Shown here: in pieces, positions 1 through 11,676 of the stretch
Layout: each line of letters begins with the position of its first letter
How positions within the stretch are numbered: the stretch's first letter is position 1
Source of the DNA: CAIQJJ01 sp964606085
GTDB taxonomy: Bacteria > Chloroflexota > Anaerolineae > Anaerolineales > UBA4823
Direction of reading: 5' to 3'
DNA: 46,053 nucleotides
Assembly: GCA_964606085.1 (NCBI GenBank)
Contig: CAZSFD010000038.1
Span: 1-46,053, forward strand
Position numbers and translations under genes: made by a program
Notes under the pieces: generated by a model
What the model saw: the letters and a program-made list of their open reading frames with translations, nothing else
What the model was told of the DNA's origin: nothing
The model's database searches: none

Positions 1-1
1 G

Positions 2-772
2 GCGGTTTGTGACCGCATTGACGAGCGCCACAAGGCTATCTTGCCCGAACGCATCTACGGCGATGGCAAGGAAGATGGCGTGCGTGCCCGCGCCGCTGAG
101 GAGATCAAGAACACTGCCCGCGCCGCCGCCAAGATGGGCCTGAAGGTCGTCCCTGGCTTCACCGGTTCACCGATCTGGCACATGGTTTACAGCTTCCCGC
201 CCAACCCGGCAGATTTCTACGAAAAGGGCCTGGCGCTCTTTGCTGAGATGTGGAAACCGATTTTAGACGTGTTCCAGGCCGAGGGCGTGCGCTTTGCGTT
301 AGAAGTTCACCCCACCGAAATCGCCTTCGACATCCCCTCGGCTGCTGCGGCCTTGCAGGCGCTTGACAGCCACCCTGCCTTTGGCTTCAACTATGACCCC
401 TCGCACTTCGGCTACCAGGGCGTAGATTACGTCAAATTCATCCGCACCTTCGCCGAGCGCATCTTCCACGTTCACATGAAAGATGTCTACTGGTCGCCCA
501 CGCCCACCGAAGCCGGCGTGTTTGGCGGACATCTCAACTTTGGCGATGCCCGCCGCTTCTGGGATTTCCGCTCGCTTGGCCGCGGGCGCATCCAATTCGA
601 GGAGATCATCCGCGCCCTCAACGACATCGGCTATAACGGGCCGCTTTCGGTCGAGTGGGAAGATGGCAAAATGGATCGCGAATTTGGCGCTGCCGAAGCC
701 GCCGCATTCGTCAAGAAGCTCGACTTTGCCCCGTCGGCAGTAGCTTTCGACGCGGCGTTTGAACGAAAGTGA
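2..772 (+). CDS. Sugar phosphate isomerase/epimerase (xylose isomerase-like TIM barrel), 5' end missing
   Basis: The reading frame is open from base 2, so the gene starts outside the window; the first in-frame start-like codon (TTG at 41) is not a credible start. The protein has the AP-endonuclease-2/xylose-isomerase-like TIM-barrel pattern: candidate metal ligands lie in EVHPTE, NYDPSH, HVHMKD and the C-terminal SVEWED, and the GRGRIQFEEIIRAL stretch is typical of the last barrel strands. Members isomerise, epimerise or dehydrate sugars or inositol derivatives in the cytoplasm. The next gene, 56 bp downstream, is a Gfo/Idh/MocA oxidoreductase; this pairing is common in sugar or inositol catabolic operons, so the two probably act on the same substrate, which cannot be named from sequence. 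Confidence 0.85.
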   Translation, partial: AVCDRIDERHKAILPERIYGDGKEDGVRARAAEEIKNTARAAAKMGLKVVPGFTGSPIWHMVYSFPPNPADFYEKGLALFAEMWKPILDVFQAEGVRFALEVHPTEIAFDIPSAAAALQALDSHPAFGFNYDPSHFGYQGVDYVKFIRTFAERIFHVHMKDVYWSPTPTEAGVFGGHLNFGDARRFWDFRSLGRGRIQFEEIIRALNDIGYNGPLSVEWEDGKMDREFGAAEAAAFVKKLDFAPSAVAFDAAFERK

Positions 773-828
773 AACGTGAAAACGCATCACGTTTTACGCC
801 TCACGCATGACTGATCACGGAGTATCTT
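773..828. repeat. ACGTGA/ACGCATCACG word-repeat spacer
   Basis: The gap between the first two genes consists largely of short related words (AAACGTGAAAACGC, ATCACGTTTTACGC, CTCACGCATGAC) that can fold (AACGTG with CACGTT). The same vocabulary recurs after gyrB (about 10514-10541) and after the GH3 gene (about 33432-33560). A GGAG close to the next ATG serves as ribosome binding site. Confidence 0.55.
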
Positions 829-2022
<1,194 letters not shown>

Positions 2023-2086
2023 TGCTGTTGGTTGAGCGGCGAAACGAACATGGTGCGCGGCTCACACTCGAAACCTTTACGACAAT

Positions 2087-2126
2087 AAAAAAATCCCGGC
2101 TTCAGGAATGAAGCCGGGATTTTTTT
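2087..2126. terminator. Bidirectional rho-independent terminator
   Basis: Perfect 18-bp hairpin: seven A, then TCCCGGCTTCA, a GGAA (GNRA-class) tetraloop, TGAAGCCGGGA and seven T. It lies between convergent genes and can end transcription from both strands. Confidence 0.95.
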
Positions 2127-2144
2127 ATCAGGTGTTCGGGTCAG

Positions 2145-3632
2145 TTACTTCTTAGTGCCTTTGACCAAAACGACAACATCGTAATTGTCTTTTTCAAAGT
2201 CATCGGGCAGCCACATGGAGATTTCATACGCACCACTGGCTTCGGGGGCCAGTTCGTCTTCGTCAATGTAGGTGTATTCGGTGGCGTAGGGCAGGCCGGT
2301 TTCTTTGCTGTACAGGGTAACGACGACGATCACGTTTTCGAGTGTTTCGGTGCTGTTATTGAGCGCATTGCCCGTGAAGGTGGCACTGCCGCTCTTGAAC
2401 AGGTTATCGTCATCGGAGGAGGTGATTGTCACAAATTCGTAGGTGGAGGGGTAAACCCAATAGTAATCTACCCAGATGTGGTAGGAAGCGGCTTTTTCAT
2501 CGTAGTAGCCGTCAATGTAATTGACCGTTGTCCAGCCGCTGACATCGTAGGGCAGGGTTTCGCCGGGTTCGATGGCGTAGAAGGGCAGATAGCCCGAGGA
2601 AACATCAATGACCTTGCCATCAGCATCGAGCAGCGCCGCAATCGTCGAGACGTTGAGCGTTTCTTCGGCATTGTTGGTGATCTGGCCTACCAGATGGAAG
2701 TTACCGAAGCTATCCATATAGTTGGCATGCGTTTCGCCGAACTCGAAATCGTAATAATCGGCCTGATCGGTCACTTCGGAGTCGACGTAGATGACGTAGG
2801 TGGTCAGCTCGGCATCGGGCGGCGTGGTGATGGAGACGCGGAAGGGGCCGCTGTCGCCGGGGTCAATGTAATGGGCGTAGATGCCGGAAGATTCAGCCGT
2901 GACCAGTTCTTCGTTGCTATCGAATAGTGCGCCAGCCACGCCATTGATGGAAGCCGGTTCGCTGCCATTGTTGACGATTTCGCCGGTGACATAATAATAG
3001 CCATACTCATCCATGGCCGTAACCATGTTGACGATTTCCAGGTTGGCATATTCGCTGCTGGATTGGCTTTGACCGACGATGGTGGCGACGTAGTGATCGG
3101 GTTCGCTCAAATCGTCTTCAGAAATCCACAGGCTGAAGGGGCTGGCTTTACCGGGGGCGAGGGTGTAGAGGTCGCTCCAGGTGGTTTCTTTGTAGAGCGA
3201 ATTGTCGTTGGCGTCGAAAACTTCAATTTCAATTTCGATGCCATCCACGGCGTCATCGGTTTTGTTGAGTACCAGGCCGGTGATCACCCAATAGCCGCCT
3301 TCGGTCTTCCAGTTGCTTAGAGCCAGGACGCCGAGCGTGCCATCTTCAACCTCAGACATGCCGCTGTCACTGCCGCTGTCATTGCCACTGTCGCTGGGGG
3401 CCTCGGTATCTTTGGCGGGCGGCGGGGCGACGGTTTCAGTCGGTTCGGGCGTGGCCGTCGGTTCGGGGGTATCGGTGGGAACAGGCGTATCGGTGGGGGC
3501 AGGGGTGTTGGTTGGGACGGGGGTGTTGGTGGGGGCAGGGGTTGGGGTGGGCTGCGCACCCAGGCTGCACGCCAGCATACTCAACACCAGGGCGGCGATA
3601 AAAATCGTCATGGCAAATTTATTCTTCTGCAT
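2145..3632 (-). CDS. FxLYD-repeat lipoprotein with Pro/Thr stalk
   Basis: A 495-residue exported lipoprotein. The start at 3632 is chosen because AGGAG lies just upstream and it leads straight into a signal peptide (MQKNKFAMTIFIAALVLSML) ending in the lipobox LSMLAC with Cys22; an upstream in-frame start would add 39 implausible residues. A P/T/E stalk (TPTPAPTNTPVPT type, roughly residues 27-70) and a Ser/Asp-Gly linker follow. Four FxLYD-type beta-sandwich repeats then occur, recognisable by lines such as VITGLVLNKTDDAV, YVTGEIVNNGSEPAS, HLVGQITNNAEETL and TFTGNALNNSTETL. The function of such proteins is unknown; the design suits a membrane-anchored surface adhesin or binding protein. The stalk DNA (about 3466-3552 in forward coordinates) is a GC-rich 12/24-bp minisatellite, likely to vary in length. 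Confidence 0.85.
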   Translation of the reverse strand: MQKNKFAMTIFIAALVLSMLACSLGAQPTPTPAPTNTPVPTNTPAPTDTPVPTDTPEPTATPEPTETVAPPPAKDTEAPSDSGNDSGSDSGMSEVEDGTLGVLALSNWKTEGGYWVITGLVLNKTDDAVDGIEIEIEVFDANDNSLYKETTWSDLYTLAPGKASPFSLWISEDDLSEPDHYVATIVGQSQSSSEYANLEIVNMVTAMDEYGYYYVTGEIVNNGSEPASINGVAGALFDSNEELVTAESSGIYAHYIDPGDSGPFRVSITTPPDAELTTYVIYVDSEVTDQADYYDFEFGETHANYMDSFGNFHLVGQITNNAEETLNVSTIAALLDADGKVIDVSSGYLPFYAIEPGETLPYDVSGWTTVNYIDGYYDEKAASYHIWVDYYWVYPSTYEFVTITSSDDDNLFKSGSATFTGNALNNSTETLENVIVVVTLYSKETGLPYATEYTYIDEDELAPEASGAYEISMWLPDDFEKDNYDVVVLVKGTKK

Positions 3633-3712
3633 TTCTTTTCTCCTTCTAGTTTTGTATAAACATAATTGGATAGTAGCCAACATTGCAACTATATCACAAA
3701 AGAACCAGATCG

Positions 3713-3758
3713 AAAAAGCCCTTGCTGGCACAGTTTCTTGCGCCAACAAAGGCTTTTT
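3713..3758 (-). terminator. Terminator downstream of gpmA
   Basis: Long imperfect hairpin (AAAAAGCC ... TGGC / GCCA ... GGCTTTTT) in the gap after the gpmA stop, with a U-run on the minus strand. It separates gpmA from the lipoprotein gene. Confidence 0.7.
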
Positions 3759-3772
3759 GGGGGCGGGTGTGG

Positions 3773-4528
3773 TTATTTTGCTTTGCCCTGGTTGGCAACC
3801 GCTTCGGCGGCTTTCTTGATCGCCTCAGGATCGCCCAGGTAATAGCTTTGCATAGGTTTCAGGTTGGCATCCAGTTCGTAGACCAGCGGGATGCCGGTGG
3901 GGATGTTTAACTCGACAATGGCCTCGTCGCTGATGTTGTCGAGATATTTGACCATGGCCCGCAAGCTGTTGCCGTGGGCGGCAACAATCAGGCGCTTGCC
4001 CGACTGGATGGCCGGCGCCAGCGTGCTGTGCCAGTAGGGCAGCACCCGGTCGAGGGTCAGTTTGAGCGATTCGGTGGCCGGCAGCTCTGCGGGGGTCAGG
4101 CCGGCGTAGCGGCGGTCGAAACGCGGGTGGCGTTCGTCGGTCGGTTCGAGCGGCGGGGGCGGCACATCGTAGGAGCGACGCCAGATTTTGACCTGCGCCT
4201 CGCCGAATTTCTCGGCCATTTCGCCTTTGTTCAGGCCTTGCAGCGAGCCATAGTGACGTTCGTTCAACTGCCAGGCGCGCACGACGGGAATCCACTCCAT
4301 TTCTAGCTCCTCCAGCGCCAGCCACAGGGTTTTGATGGCGCGCTTGAGAACGGATGTATAGGCCATGTCGAACTGGTAGCCGCCTTCGCGCAGCAATTTG
4401 CCGGCGGTACGCGCTTCTTGCACGCCCTGATCGCTCAACGGCACATCGGTCCAGCCGGTGAAGCGATTTTCCAGGTTCCACATGCTTTGGCCGTGGCGTA
4501 ATAAGACGAGTTTGTAAGTTGCGGTCAT
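3773..4528 (-). CDS. gpmA: 2,3-bisphosphoglycerate-dependent phosphoglycerate mutase
   Basis: 251 residues, the usual size of dPGM. It interconverts 3- and 2-phosphoglycerate in glycolysis and gluconeogenesis, in the cytoplasm. The catalytic phosphohistidine motif LRHGQSMWN is at residues 10-18, followed by RFTGWTDVPLSDQG, the substrate-loop ERHYGSLQGLNK and the second catalytic histidine in AAHGNSLRAMVKYL. The C-terminal NIPTGIPLVYEL is typical of this isoform. The ATG at 4528 has GAGGA 5-8 bp upstream. It appears to be a single-gene unit, bounded by the hairpin at 3713-3758 downstream and by the tRNA terminator upstream. Confidence 0.97.
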   Translation of the reverse strand: MTATYKLVLLRHGQSMWNLENRFTGWTDVPLSDQGVQEARTAGKLLREGGYQFDMAYTSVLKRAIKTLWLALEELEMEWIPVVRAWQLNERHYGSLQGLNKGEMAEKFGEAQVKIWRRSYDVPPPPLEPTDERHPRFDRRYAGLTPAELPATESLKLTLDRVLPYWHSTLAPAIQSGKRLIVAAHGNSLRAMVKYLDNISDEAIVELNIPTGIPLVYELDANLKPMQSYYLGDPEAIKKAAEAVANQGKAK

Positions 4529-4692
4529 ACGTTCCTCTTTTCAGAATAGTTTTCGCTATTTTACACAAAAAACAGCCAAAACGAGTTTTTTGGCAAGCCG
4601 CGGTTTCGGCGAAGCGGTCTGAAAAGTCAGGGGCAACGCACCTTTCAGAATGATTCCCGATTTCACCACATGGAAATTACATCGGTCAAAAC

Positions 4693-4721
4693 AAAAACCG
4701 CCCCTGGGTGGGGCGGTTTTT
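4693..4721 (-). terminator. Terminator of tRNA-Ser
   Basis: AAAAA-CCGCCCC-TGGGT-GGGGCGG-TTTTT hairpin starting two bases beyond the tRNA 3' end. It is symmetrical, so it can act on both strands. Confidence 0.93.
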
Positions 4722-4722
4722 C

Positions 4723-4813
4723 TGGCGGAGAGAGTGGGATTCGAACCCACGGTGGGGACAAGCCCCACAACGGTTTTCGAGACCGTCCCATTCAACCGCT
4801 CTGGCATCTCTCC
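4723..4813 (-). tRNA. tRNA-Ser, anticodon CGA
   Basis: On the minus strand the acceptor GGAGAGA pairs with TCTCTCC, followed by discriminator G and a genomically encoded CCA. The anticodon loop CTCGAAA gives anticodon CGA (serine UCG codons). A long class-II variable arm (GTGGGG ... CCCCAC) lies between the anticodon and T arms, and the T loop is GGTTCGAATCC. The length with CCA is 91 nt. UCG is frequent in the surrounding GC-rich genes. Confidence 0.97.
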
Positions 4814-4834
4814 AATGGCTGTTGGGCGGGGGCA

Positions 4835-4862
4835 ATTATACCAGTAATGCAATTTTCTCCAA
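4835..4862 (-). promoter_or_regulatory. Promoter of tRNA-Ser
   Basis: Minus-strand TATAAT at 4840-4835, with TTGGAG 16 bp upstream (4862-4857). The start site would be about 15 nt before the mature tRNA 5' end. Confidence 0.6.
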
Positions 4863-4876
4863 GAAGCGAAATTTGG

Positions 4877-5947
4877 CTAATCATTCGCTAAAAATTCTGT
4901 CAGGTTGGTGAAGGTGGTATCCAGTGCTTCGCGGCGGGTGGTGTAAAGCTTTTCTTGCCCTTGCACGTTCAGGTTCACCAGCCCGGCCAGGCGTAGTTCG
5001 CTGAGGTGATGGGTGAGGGTGGGTGCGCGTAGGTGCAGCCTGCGCGCCAGTTCTGAAGGGGTGAGTTCTTCGATGGAGAGGTAGTGCAAAATCTTGAGCC
5101 GTGTGGGGTCAGCCAGGGCTTTGAGGGCGCGCACCAGGCCGTCTGGCACAATTTCGCCGGGGATGGCGGCCATGTTGGCGGGGCGAGCGCCAAAAAACAG
5201 CAACATACTTTTGTCGCTTGGTTCATCCCACATCACCAGGGGCGTGATCCAGTATGCGGGAATGATGGTTATTTCTTCCAACCCCGGTTTAATTTCCAAA
5301 CGTACACCTTGCGAGAGTTCGGTAATCAGTTCGGGCAGGCTCAAGCGGTCAGCCAGTTCTTGCGCATGCTGCAAGCCAGCTTTCAGCACCGGGTCCACGC
5401 GTTTTTCTTCCTCGTCAAAAAAGGCCTGGTGGTAAGCCTGCAGCGCGTTGAAAAGCATCTCGCCGGCTTGTTCGGGCTGTACCCACCAGGCCAGGAAGCG
5501 CCGCAAATCATCGGGGGTGTGACCGGGTTTATCTTTCTTGCAGAAATGCTGCGCCAGGCGCTCGAACTCGGCTTCGGTGTAGGTGCGGGTCTGCCCGATC
5601 TGGCTCAGTAAGGAGGCTTCGGGCATTTCCCAGCGATCCAGGCACATTATTCTGGGCATGCGTTCGGCTGGGGCGATTTGGCGCAAAGCCCATAGAAAGT
5701 TGAGCGCATCTTTGGGGGCAGGCAATTGCTCATAAATCCAGCAAAACGGCACACCAAAATAAGGCATGATCTCTTCCAGAAATTTGCGCTCGGCAGCCGG
5801 AATGCGCGAGCGAATGCCGGCTGCCCAAGAAGCGCGAACGCCATAGGTTTCGGGTTGGTGGAGTACGAACAGGCTGAGCAATAATTCATAGGCGCTGCCT
5901 ACATCCCAATGAATCTTGACGGTTGTGGCGGCTGGCGCTTCACTCAT
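4877..5947 (-). CDS. ArsR-type winged-helix transcriptional regulator with large N-terminal domain
   Basis: 356 residues. The start at 5947 has a strong GGAGGAG and overlaps the stop of the upstream 75-aa gene (ATGA), so the two are translationally coupled. The C-terminal 90 residues are an ArsR-like winged helix: ALADPTRLKILHYL, then recognition-helix region PSELARRLHLRAPTLTHHLSELRLAGLV and the wing NVQGQEKLYTTR. The preceding ~260 residues form a helical sensor-like domain without cysteine or histidine clusters that would suggest metal binding. Three palindromes lie upstream of the operon (6194-6255), consistent with autoregulation, which is typical of the family. The ligand is unknown. Confidence 0.85.
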   Translation of the reverse strand: MSEAPAATTVKIHWDVGSAYELLLSLFVLHQPETYGVRASWAAGIRSRIPAAERKFLEEIMPYFGVPFCWIYEQLPAPKDALNFLWALRQIAPAERMPRIMCLDRWEMPEASLLSQIGQTRTYTEAEFERLAQHFCKKDKPGHTPDDLRRFLAWWVQPEQAGEMLFNALQAYHQAFFDEEEKRVDPVLKAGLQHAQELADRLSLPELITELSQGVRLEIKPGLEEITIIPAYWITPLVMWDEPSDKSMLLFFGARPANMAAIPGEIVPDGLVRALKALADPTRLKILHYLSIEELTPSELARRLHLRAPTLTHHLSELRLAGLVNLNVQGQEKLYTTRREALDTTFTNLTEFLAND

Positions 5948-6171
5948 GTCATCTCCTCCACCCACTGTCCGCAAGGCTGCCCGGCGCACGCCAGGCGTTC
6001 ACCCATGGCGATCAGCATCCGACCCGTTTGGTGGATGAGGCGAAGCTGAAATGAGCGCCTGTGAATGGGTGACTGGTAGGCTCGTTCTGGCACGCCGGGG
6101 ATGGCGCCGCTGCCAGGCGGGCAATAAGCTTCGATTTGCATACCGATAGAGAGGATATTTCCGGGTATCAT
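5944..6171 (-). CDS. Small protein of unknown function, coupled to the ArsR-type regulator
   Basis: 75 residues, starting at an ATG preceded by a consensus AAGGAGGT Shine-Dalgarno (spacing 5), and ending in a TGA that overlaps the ATG of the regulator. These signals make it a real gene despite its size. No signal peptide or membrane segment is apparent. It has three cysteines (17, 62, 67), the last two as CAGQPC, and a basic middle (IHRRSFQLRLIHQ). I do not recognise the family. Being first in an autoregulated operon, it may be a ligand sensor, a co-regulator or a leader that sets regulator translation; that is inference. Confidence 0.7.
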   Translation of the reverse strand: MIPGNILSIGMQIEAYCPPGSGAIPGVPERAYQSPIHRRSFQLRLIHQTGRMLIAMGERLACAGQPCGQWVEEMT

Positions 6172-6193
6172 GGCGACCTCCTTTTATAAAAGG

Positions 6194-6255
6194 CAATTGC
6201 CTAAATTAGGCGATTGATTAAGTTAGATTATCATCTAATTAGATAATAGTCTAAT
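6194..6255 (-). promoter_or_regulatory. Operator region: three consecutive palindromes
   Basis: Palindrome 1 (6194-6216): CAATTGCCTAA, one base, TTAGGCGATTG. Palindrome 2 (6223-6238): TTAGAT-TATC-ATCTAA. Palindrome 3 (6238-6255): ATTAGA-TAATAG-TCTAAT. Palindromes 2 and 3 abut and share the half-site core TTAGA/TCTAA; palindrome 1 shares CTAA/TTAG. The region is AT-rich in a GC-rich neighbourhood and lies between divergent genes, so a regulator bound here could control both directions. The likely binder is the ArsR-type regulator at 4877-5947. Confidence 0.75.
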
Positions 6256-6287
6256 ATGGTGCGTATGTCAAGAGGCAAAATTCGCTA

Positions 6288-6296
6288 TGGTAAAAT
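6288..6296 (+). promoter_or_regulatory. Extended -10 promoter giving a near-leaderless transcript
   Basis: TGG-TAAAAT (extended -10 form TGn-TAnnnT) ends 8 bp before the ATG at 6305. Transcription would begin at or next to the start codon. No convincing -35 is seen. Confidence 0.5.
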
Positions 6297-6304
6297 GGGG
6301 CGCT

Positions 6305-7267
6305 ATGAATGCGCCCCCTGCCAAACCCCCGGCAGCCCCTCCCAACTTCGTCAAAAATTTGTTGACCGGCTTTGACCAGGTCAGCAAACATGCCTGGCTG
6401 GTGCTTTTCCCGATAGCCGTGTTTTTGTGGCTCTGGCTGGGCCCGCATCTGCCGATGAAGACCTTGCTCCAGGGCATGCGCCAACAGTTGAGCGAGTTCT
6501 CAGGCCAGGGGAACACCCAGGGCGCGGCGTGGATAGATGCCACACAGCAGATGTGGCAGGTGATGGCCGAACGCTTCAACCTGATGATTGCTCTGCGTGC
6601 TTATCCGGTGGGCATTCCAAGCCTGATGGCCGGGCGAATGCCGCTGGAAGCGCCCACGGGTATGCCGCCGGTTTGGGATGTGCAGAGCCTGTGGTGGGGG
6701 GTGGTCATCTGGCTGGCGATTTCGCTGGTCGGGTTGAGCGCCGGGGCGTTGTATTACCAAATGCTCGTGCCGGTTGCCCTGGGTGAGCCGCTCAACCTGC
6801 GCGCGGCGCTGGCTGCCTGGCCGAAGCGTGTGTTGAGCGTCATCGGCGTGGCGGTTGCGCTTGTGATGCTTTATCTGGCGGTGACACTGCCCGCCAGTTG
6901 CCTGCTGATGGTGGCTGCGCTGAGTGGCCTGGGGCAGTGTATCCTTTTCGCTTATACTGGTTTTTTGATCTGGGTGCTATTCCCGTTTTTCCTGGCGGGG
7001 CATGGCATCTTTGTCTATGGCGATAAGGTGGTTGTTTCGCTGGCCCGTGGCACGCGCATCGCACGCCTGCTGGTGATCCCCACCAGCCTGATGTTTCTGG
7101 TCATTATATTCCTCAGCCAAACGCTGGATTTATTGTGGAACGCCACGCCTGAATCTTCCTGGTTATCACTGTTAGGTGTAGTCGGCCATGCCTTTGTGAC
7201 CACCGGTTTGTTGGCTGGCACATTTGTCTATTACAAAGAAGCTGACCAATGGGTGCAAAGCCTGTAA
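6305..7267 (+). CDS. Polytopic membrane protein of unknown function
   Basis: 320 residues from the ATG at 6305; an ATG at 6287 would add six residues but falls on the putative -10 box, so the later start is preferred. After a Pro/Ala-rich cytoplasmic start, hydrophobic segments are visible near WLVLFPIAVFLWLWL, VVIWLAISLVGLSAGALYY, VLSVIGVAVALVMLYLAV, CILFAYTGFLIWVLFPFFLA, LLVIPTSLMFLVIIFL and LLGVVGHAFVTTGLLAG, giving about six transmembrane helices. It sits 18 bp upstream of gyrB and is probably co-transcribed with it. No catalytic motif is recognised. Confidence 0.75.
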   Translation: MNAPPAKPPAAPPNFVKNLLTGFDQVSKHAWLVLFPIAVFLWLWLGPHLPMKTLLQGMRQQLSEFSGQGNTQGAAWIDATQQMWQVMAERFNLMIALRAYPVGIPSLMAGRMPLEAPTGMPPVWDVQSLWWGVVIWLAISLVGLSAGALYYQMLVPVALGEPLNLRAALAAWPKRVLSVIGVAVALVMLYLAVTLPASCLLMVAALSGLGQCILFAYTGFLIWVLFPFFLAGHGIFVYGDKVVVSLARGTRIARLLVIPTSLMFLVIIFLSQTLDLLWNATPESSWLSLLGVVGHAFVTTGLLAGTFVYYKEADQWVQSL

Positions 7268-7285
7268 GGTCTGTTTGGAGGTATT

Positions 7286-10513
<3,228 letters not shown>

Positions 10514-10546
10514 GAGCGTGAAGCGTGATACGTGATGCGTAAATGG

Positions 10547-10585
10547 ACAGGGTGAGCGAACATAGTTTCGTTCACCCTGTTTTTT
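10547..10585 (+). terminator. Terminator after gyrB
   Basis: ACAGGGTGAGCGAA (10547-10560), loop CATAGT, then TTCGTTCACCCTGT (10567-10580) and five T. It is a 14-bp stem with a single G-U pair. Before it lies a short ACGTGA-type word repeat (10514-10541). Confidence 0.93.
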
Positions 10586-10599
10586 GTGACGTTTGACGC

Positions 10600-10628
10600 T
10601 TGCCCCACCCCCCTCGAATCGCTATAAT
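10600..10628 (+). promoter_or_regulatory. Promoter of the nuoE-nuoF-nuoG operon
   Basis: TTGCCC (10600-10605), a 17-bp spacer and TATAAT (10623-10628). The expected leader is about 47 nt and is a pyrimidine-rich CCCTCACCC/CACCTTTTCACC repeat with no Shine-Dalgarno. Confidence 0.65.
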
Positions 10629-10681
10629 TCTTACAATTCCCCTCACCCATTCACCTTTTCACCCCCTCCACCCTCGCTCCC

Positions 10682-11134
10682 ATGCTCACCTCCCGCCTCC
10701 TTGCCCCCTACGCCCGCAACGACTCCAGCCAGCTCCTGGCCGCCCTGCAGTCCGCTCAGGATGAATTTGGCTATCTCGCGCCCGAAACCGTCCAGGCCAT
10801 TGCCGATCATCTCGGCGTTTCGGCCTCCGAAGCCTATGGCGTGGCCTCGTTTTACGCCCAATTCCGCTTCAACAAGCCGGGTAAGCACTCCGTCAAGGTA
10901 TGCCTGGGCACGGCCTGCCACGTGCGCCGCGGCGACCAGATTCTCGAAGCCTTCGAGCGCGAACTGCGCATCGAAAATGGCGAGACCACCCCTGACGGCC
11001 AGTACAGCCTGGAACGCGTGGCCTGCTTCGGCTGCTGCGCCCTGGCCCCGGTGGTGGTAGTAGACGAAGATGTCCACGCCAGGATGCGGCCAACGGGTGT
11101 GAAGAAATTGTTGCAAAAATATAACCGCAGATAA
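10682..11134 (+). CDS. nuoE: NuoE-like NADH dehydrogenase/diaphorase subunit, thioredoxin-fold [2Fe-2S]
   Basis: 150 residues. It carries electrons between the NuoF flavin/FeS module and other subunits. It has the helical N-terminal region with QDEFGYLAPETVQAIADHLGVS and YGVASFYAQFRF, then the cluster ligands: CLGTAC (two Cys) and a distal CFGCC region. No Shine-Dalgarno is seen before the ATG. The last residues (YNRR, stop) are encoded inside the 30-bp CGCAGAT repeat that flanks the next gene, so the native C-terminus may have been replaced when the repeat arrived. The subunit could belong to complex I or to a soluble HydABC/FdhABC-type complex; the domain layout of the following NuoF favours the latter class. 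Confidence 0.93.
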   Translation: MLTSRLLAPYARNDSSQLLAALQSAQDEFGYLAPETVQAIADHLGVSASEAYGVASFYAQFRFNKPGKHSVKVCLGTACHVRRGDQILEAFERELRIENGETTPDGQYSLERVACFGCCALAPVVVVDEDVHARMRPTGVKKLLQKYNRR

Positions 11135-11152
11135 ACGCAGATGGACGCAGAT
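11123..11152 (+). repeat. CGCAGAT decamer repeat, left copy of an inverted pair
   Basis: Three decamers of the form RRACGCAGAT (first one AACCGCAGAT). It overlaps the stop codon of nuoE and supplies the start codon and first codons (MDADK) of the GxxExxY gene. The right copy at 11627-11656 is its reverse complement with 26 of 30 positions matching. Confidence 0.9.
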
Positions 11153-11596
11153 AAAAAAATCGAACTTATGCCAAAGATAAATCCACAAGCGATCAATCAA
11201 ATCACAGAAAAGATTATGGGTTGCGCCTTTCGAGTAAGCAATCAGCTTGGGGTTGGTTTTCTGGAAAAGGTTTATGAAAATGCCCTGGCTCATGATATAC
11301 GGAAAGCCGGGTTGAAAGCAAATCAGCAATATCCCATTCGGATTACATACGATGGTGTTACCGTCGGTGATTATGTGGCCGATTTACTGATCGAAGAATG
11401 TGTTTTAGTCGAACTCAAGACCGTCCAACACCTGGATAACATTCACATTGCCCAATGTATGAATTACCTCAAGGCAACGGGTCTGACGATATGCCTTTTG
11501 CTCAATTTCTATCATCCGCGTGTGGAAACCAAAAGAATTGCTCACAATTTTCCTGAAAAATTCCAAGTAAGTACCCCTCTTGCCCAAAGAAAATAA
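11141..11596 (+). CDS. GxxExxY family protein (PD-(D/E)XK nuclease-like fold)
   Basis: 151 residues, matching the GxxExxY family (about 130 residues) by its signature GFLEKVY at residues 39-45 within CAFRVSNQLGVGFLEKVYENAL. A PD-(D/E)XK-like core is visible: DYVADLLIEECVLVELK (Asp81, Glu91, Lys93) followed by QCMNYLKATGL. The family's biological role is not established. The codons are AT-richer than the flanking nuo genes. The N-terminal MDADKK is read from the repeat at 11123-11152; an internal Met10 (MPKINPQ) is an alternative start. It is inserted between nuoE and nuoF, in the same orientation, and is enclosed by an inverted repeat pair. Confidence 0.9.
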   Translation: MDADKKIELMPKINPQAINQITEKIMGCAFRVSNQLGVGFLEKVYENALAHDIRKAGLKANQQYPIRITYDGVTVGDYVADLLIEECVLVELKTVQHLDNIHIAQCMNYLKATGLTICLLLNFYHPRVETKRIAHNFPEKFQVSTPLAQRK

Positions 11597-11626
11597 TACA
11601 TAACAGCATTTATATTCTTCGCTTCC

Positions 11627-11656
11627 ATCCGCGTTCATCTGCGTCCATCTGCGGTT
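11627..11656 (-). repeat. CGCAGAT decamer repeat, right copy of an inverted pair
   Basis: Reverse complement form of the left copy (ATCTGCGT units). With 11123-11152 it encloses the GxxExxY gene in a 534-bp segment. The gap between this copy and nuoF is only 20 bp. Confidence 0.9.
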
Positions 11657-11676
11657 AAATTTCTTAGAGTCTTCCA

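Noticed and set aside
4650..4911. Open frames across the tRNA-Ser region on both strands (for example one reading GFEPTVG...FNRSGIS)
   Set aside because: They are translations of a tRNA gene and its terminator; this peptide is a known spurious artefact.
6194..6255. Riboswitch upstream of the ArsR-type operon
   Set aside because: The region is a set of AT-rich DNA palindromes without a known aptamer core; an operator explains it better.
11123..11656. CGCAGAT repeats as a CRISPR array
   Set aside because: Units are 10 bp, contiguous, without spacers, and the two blocks are inverted.
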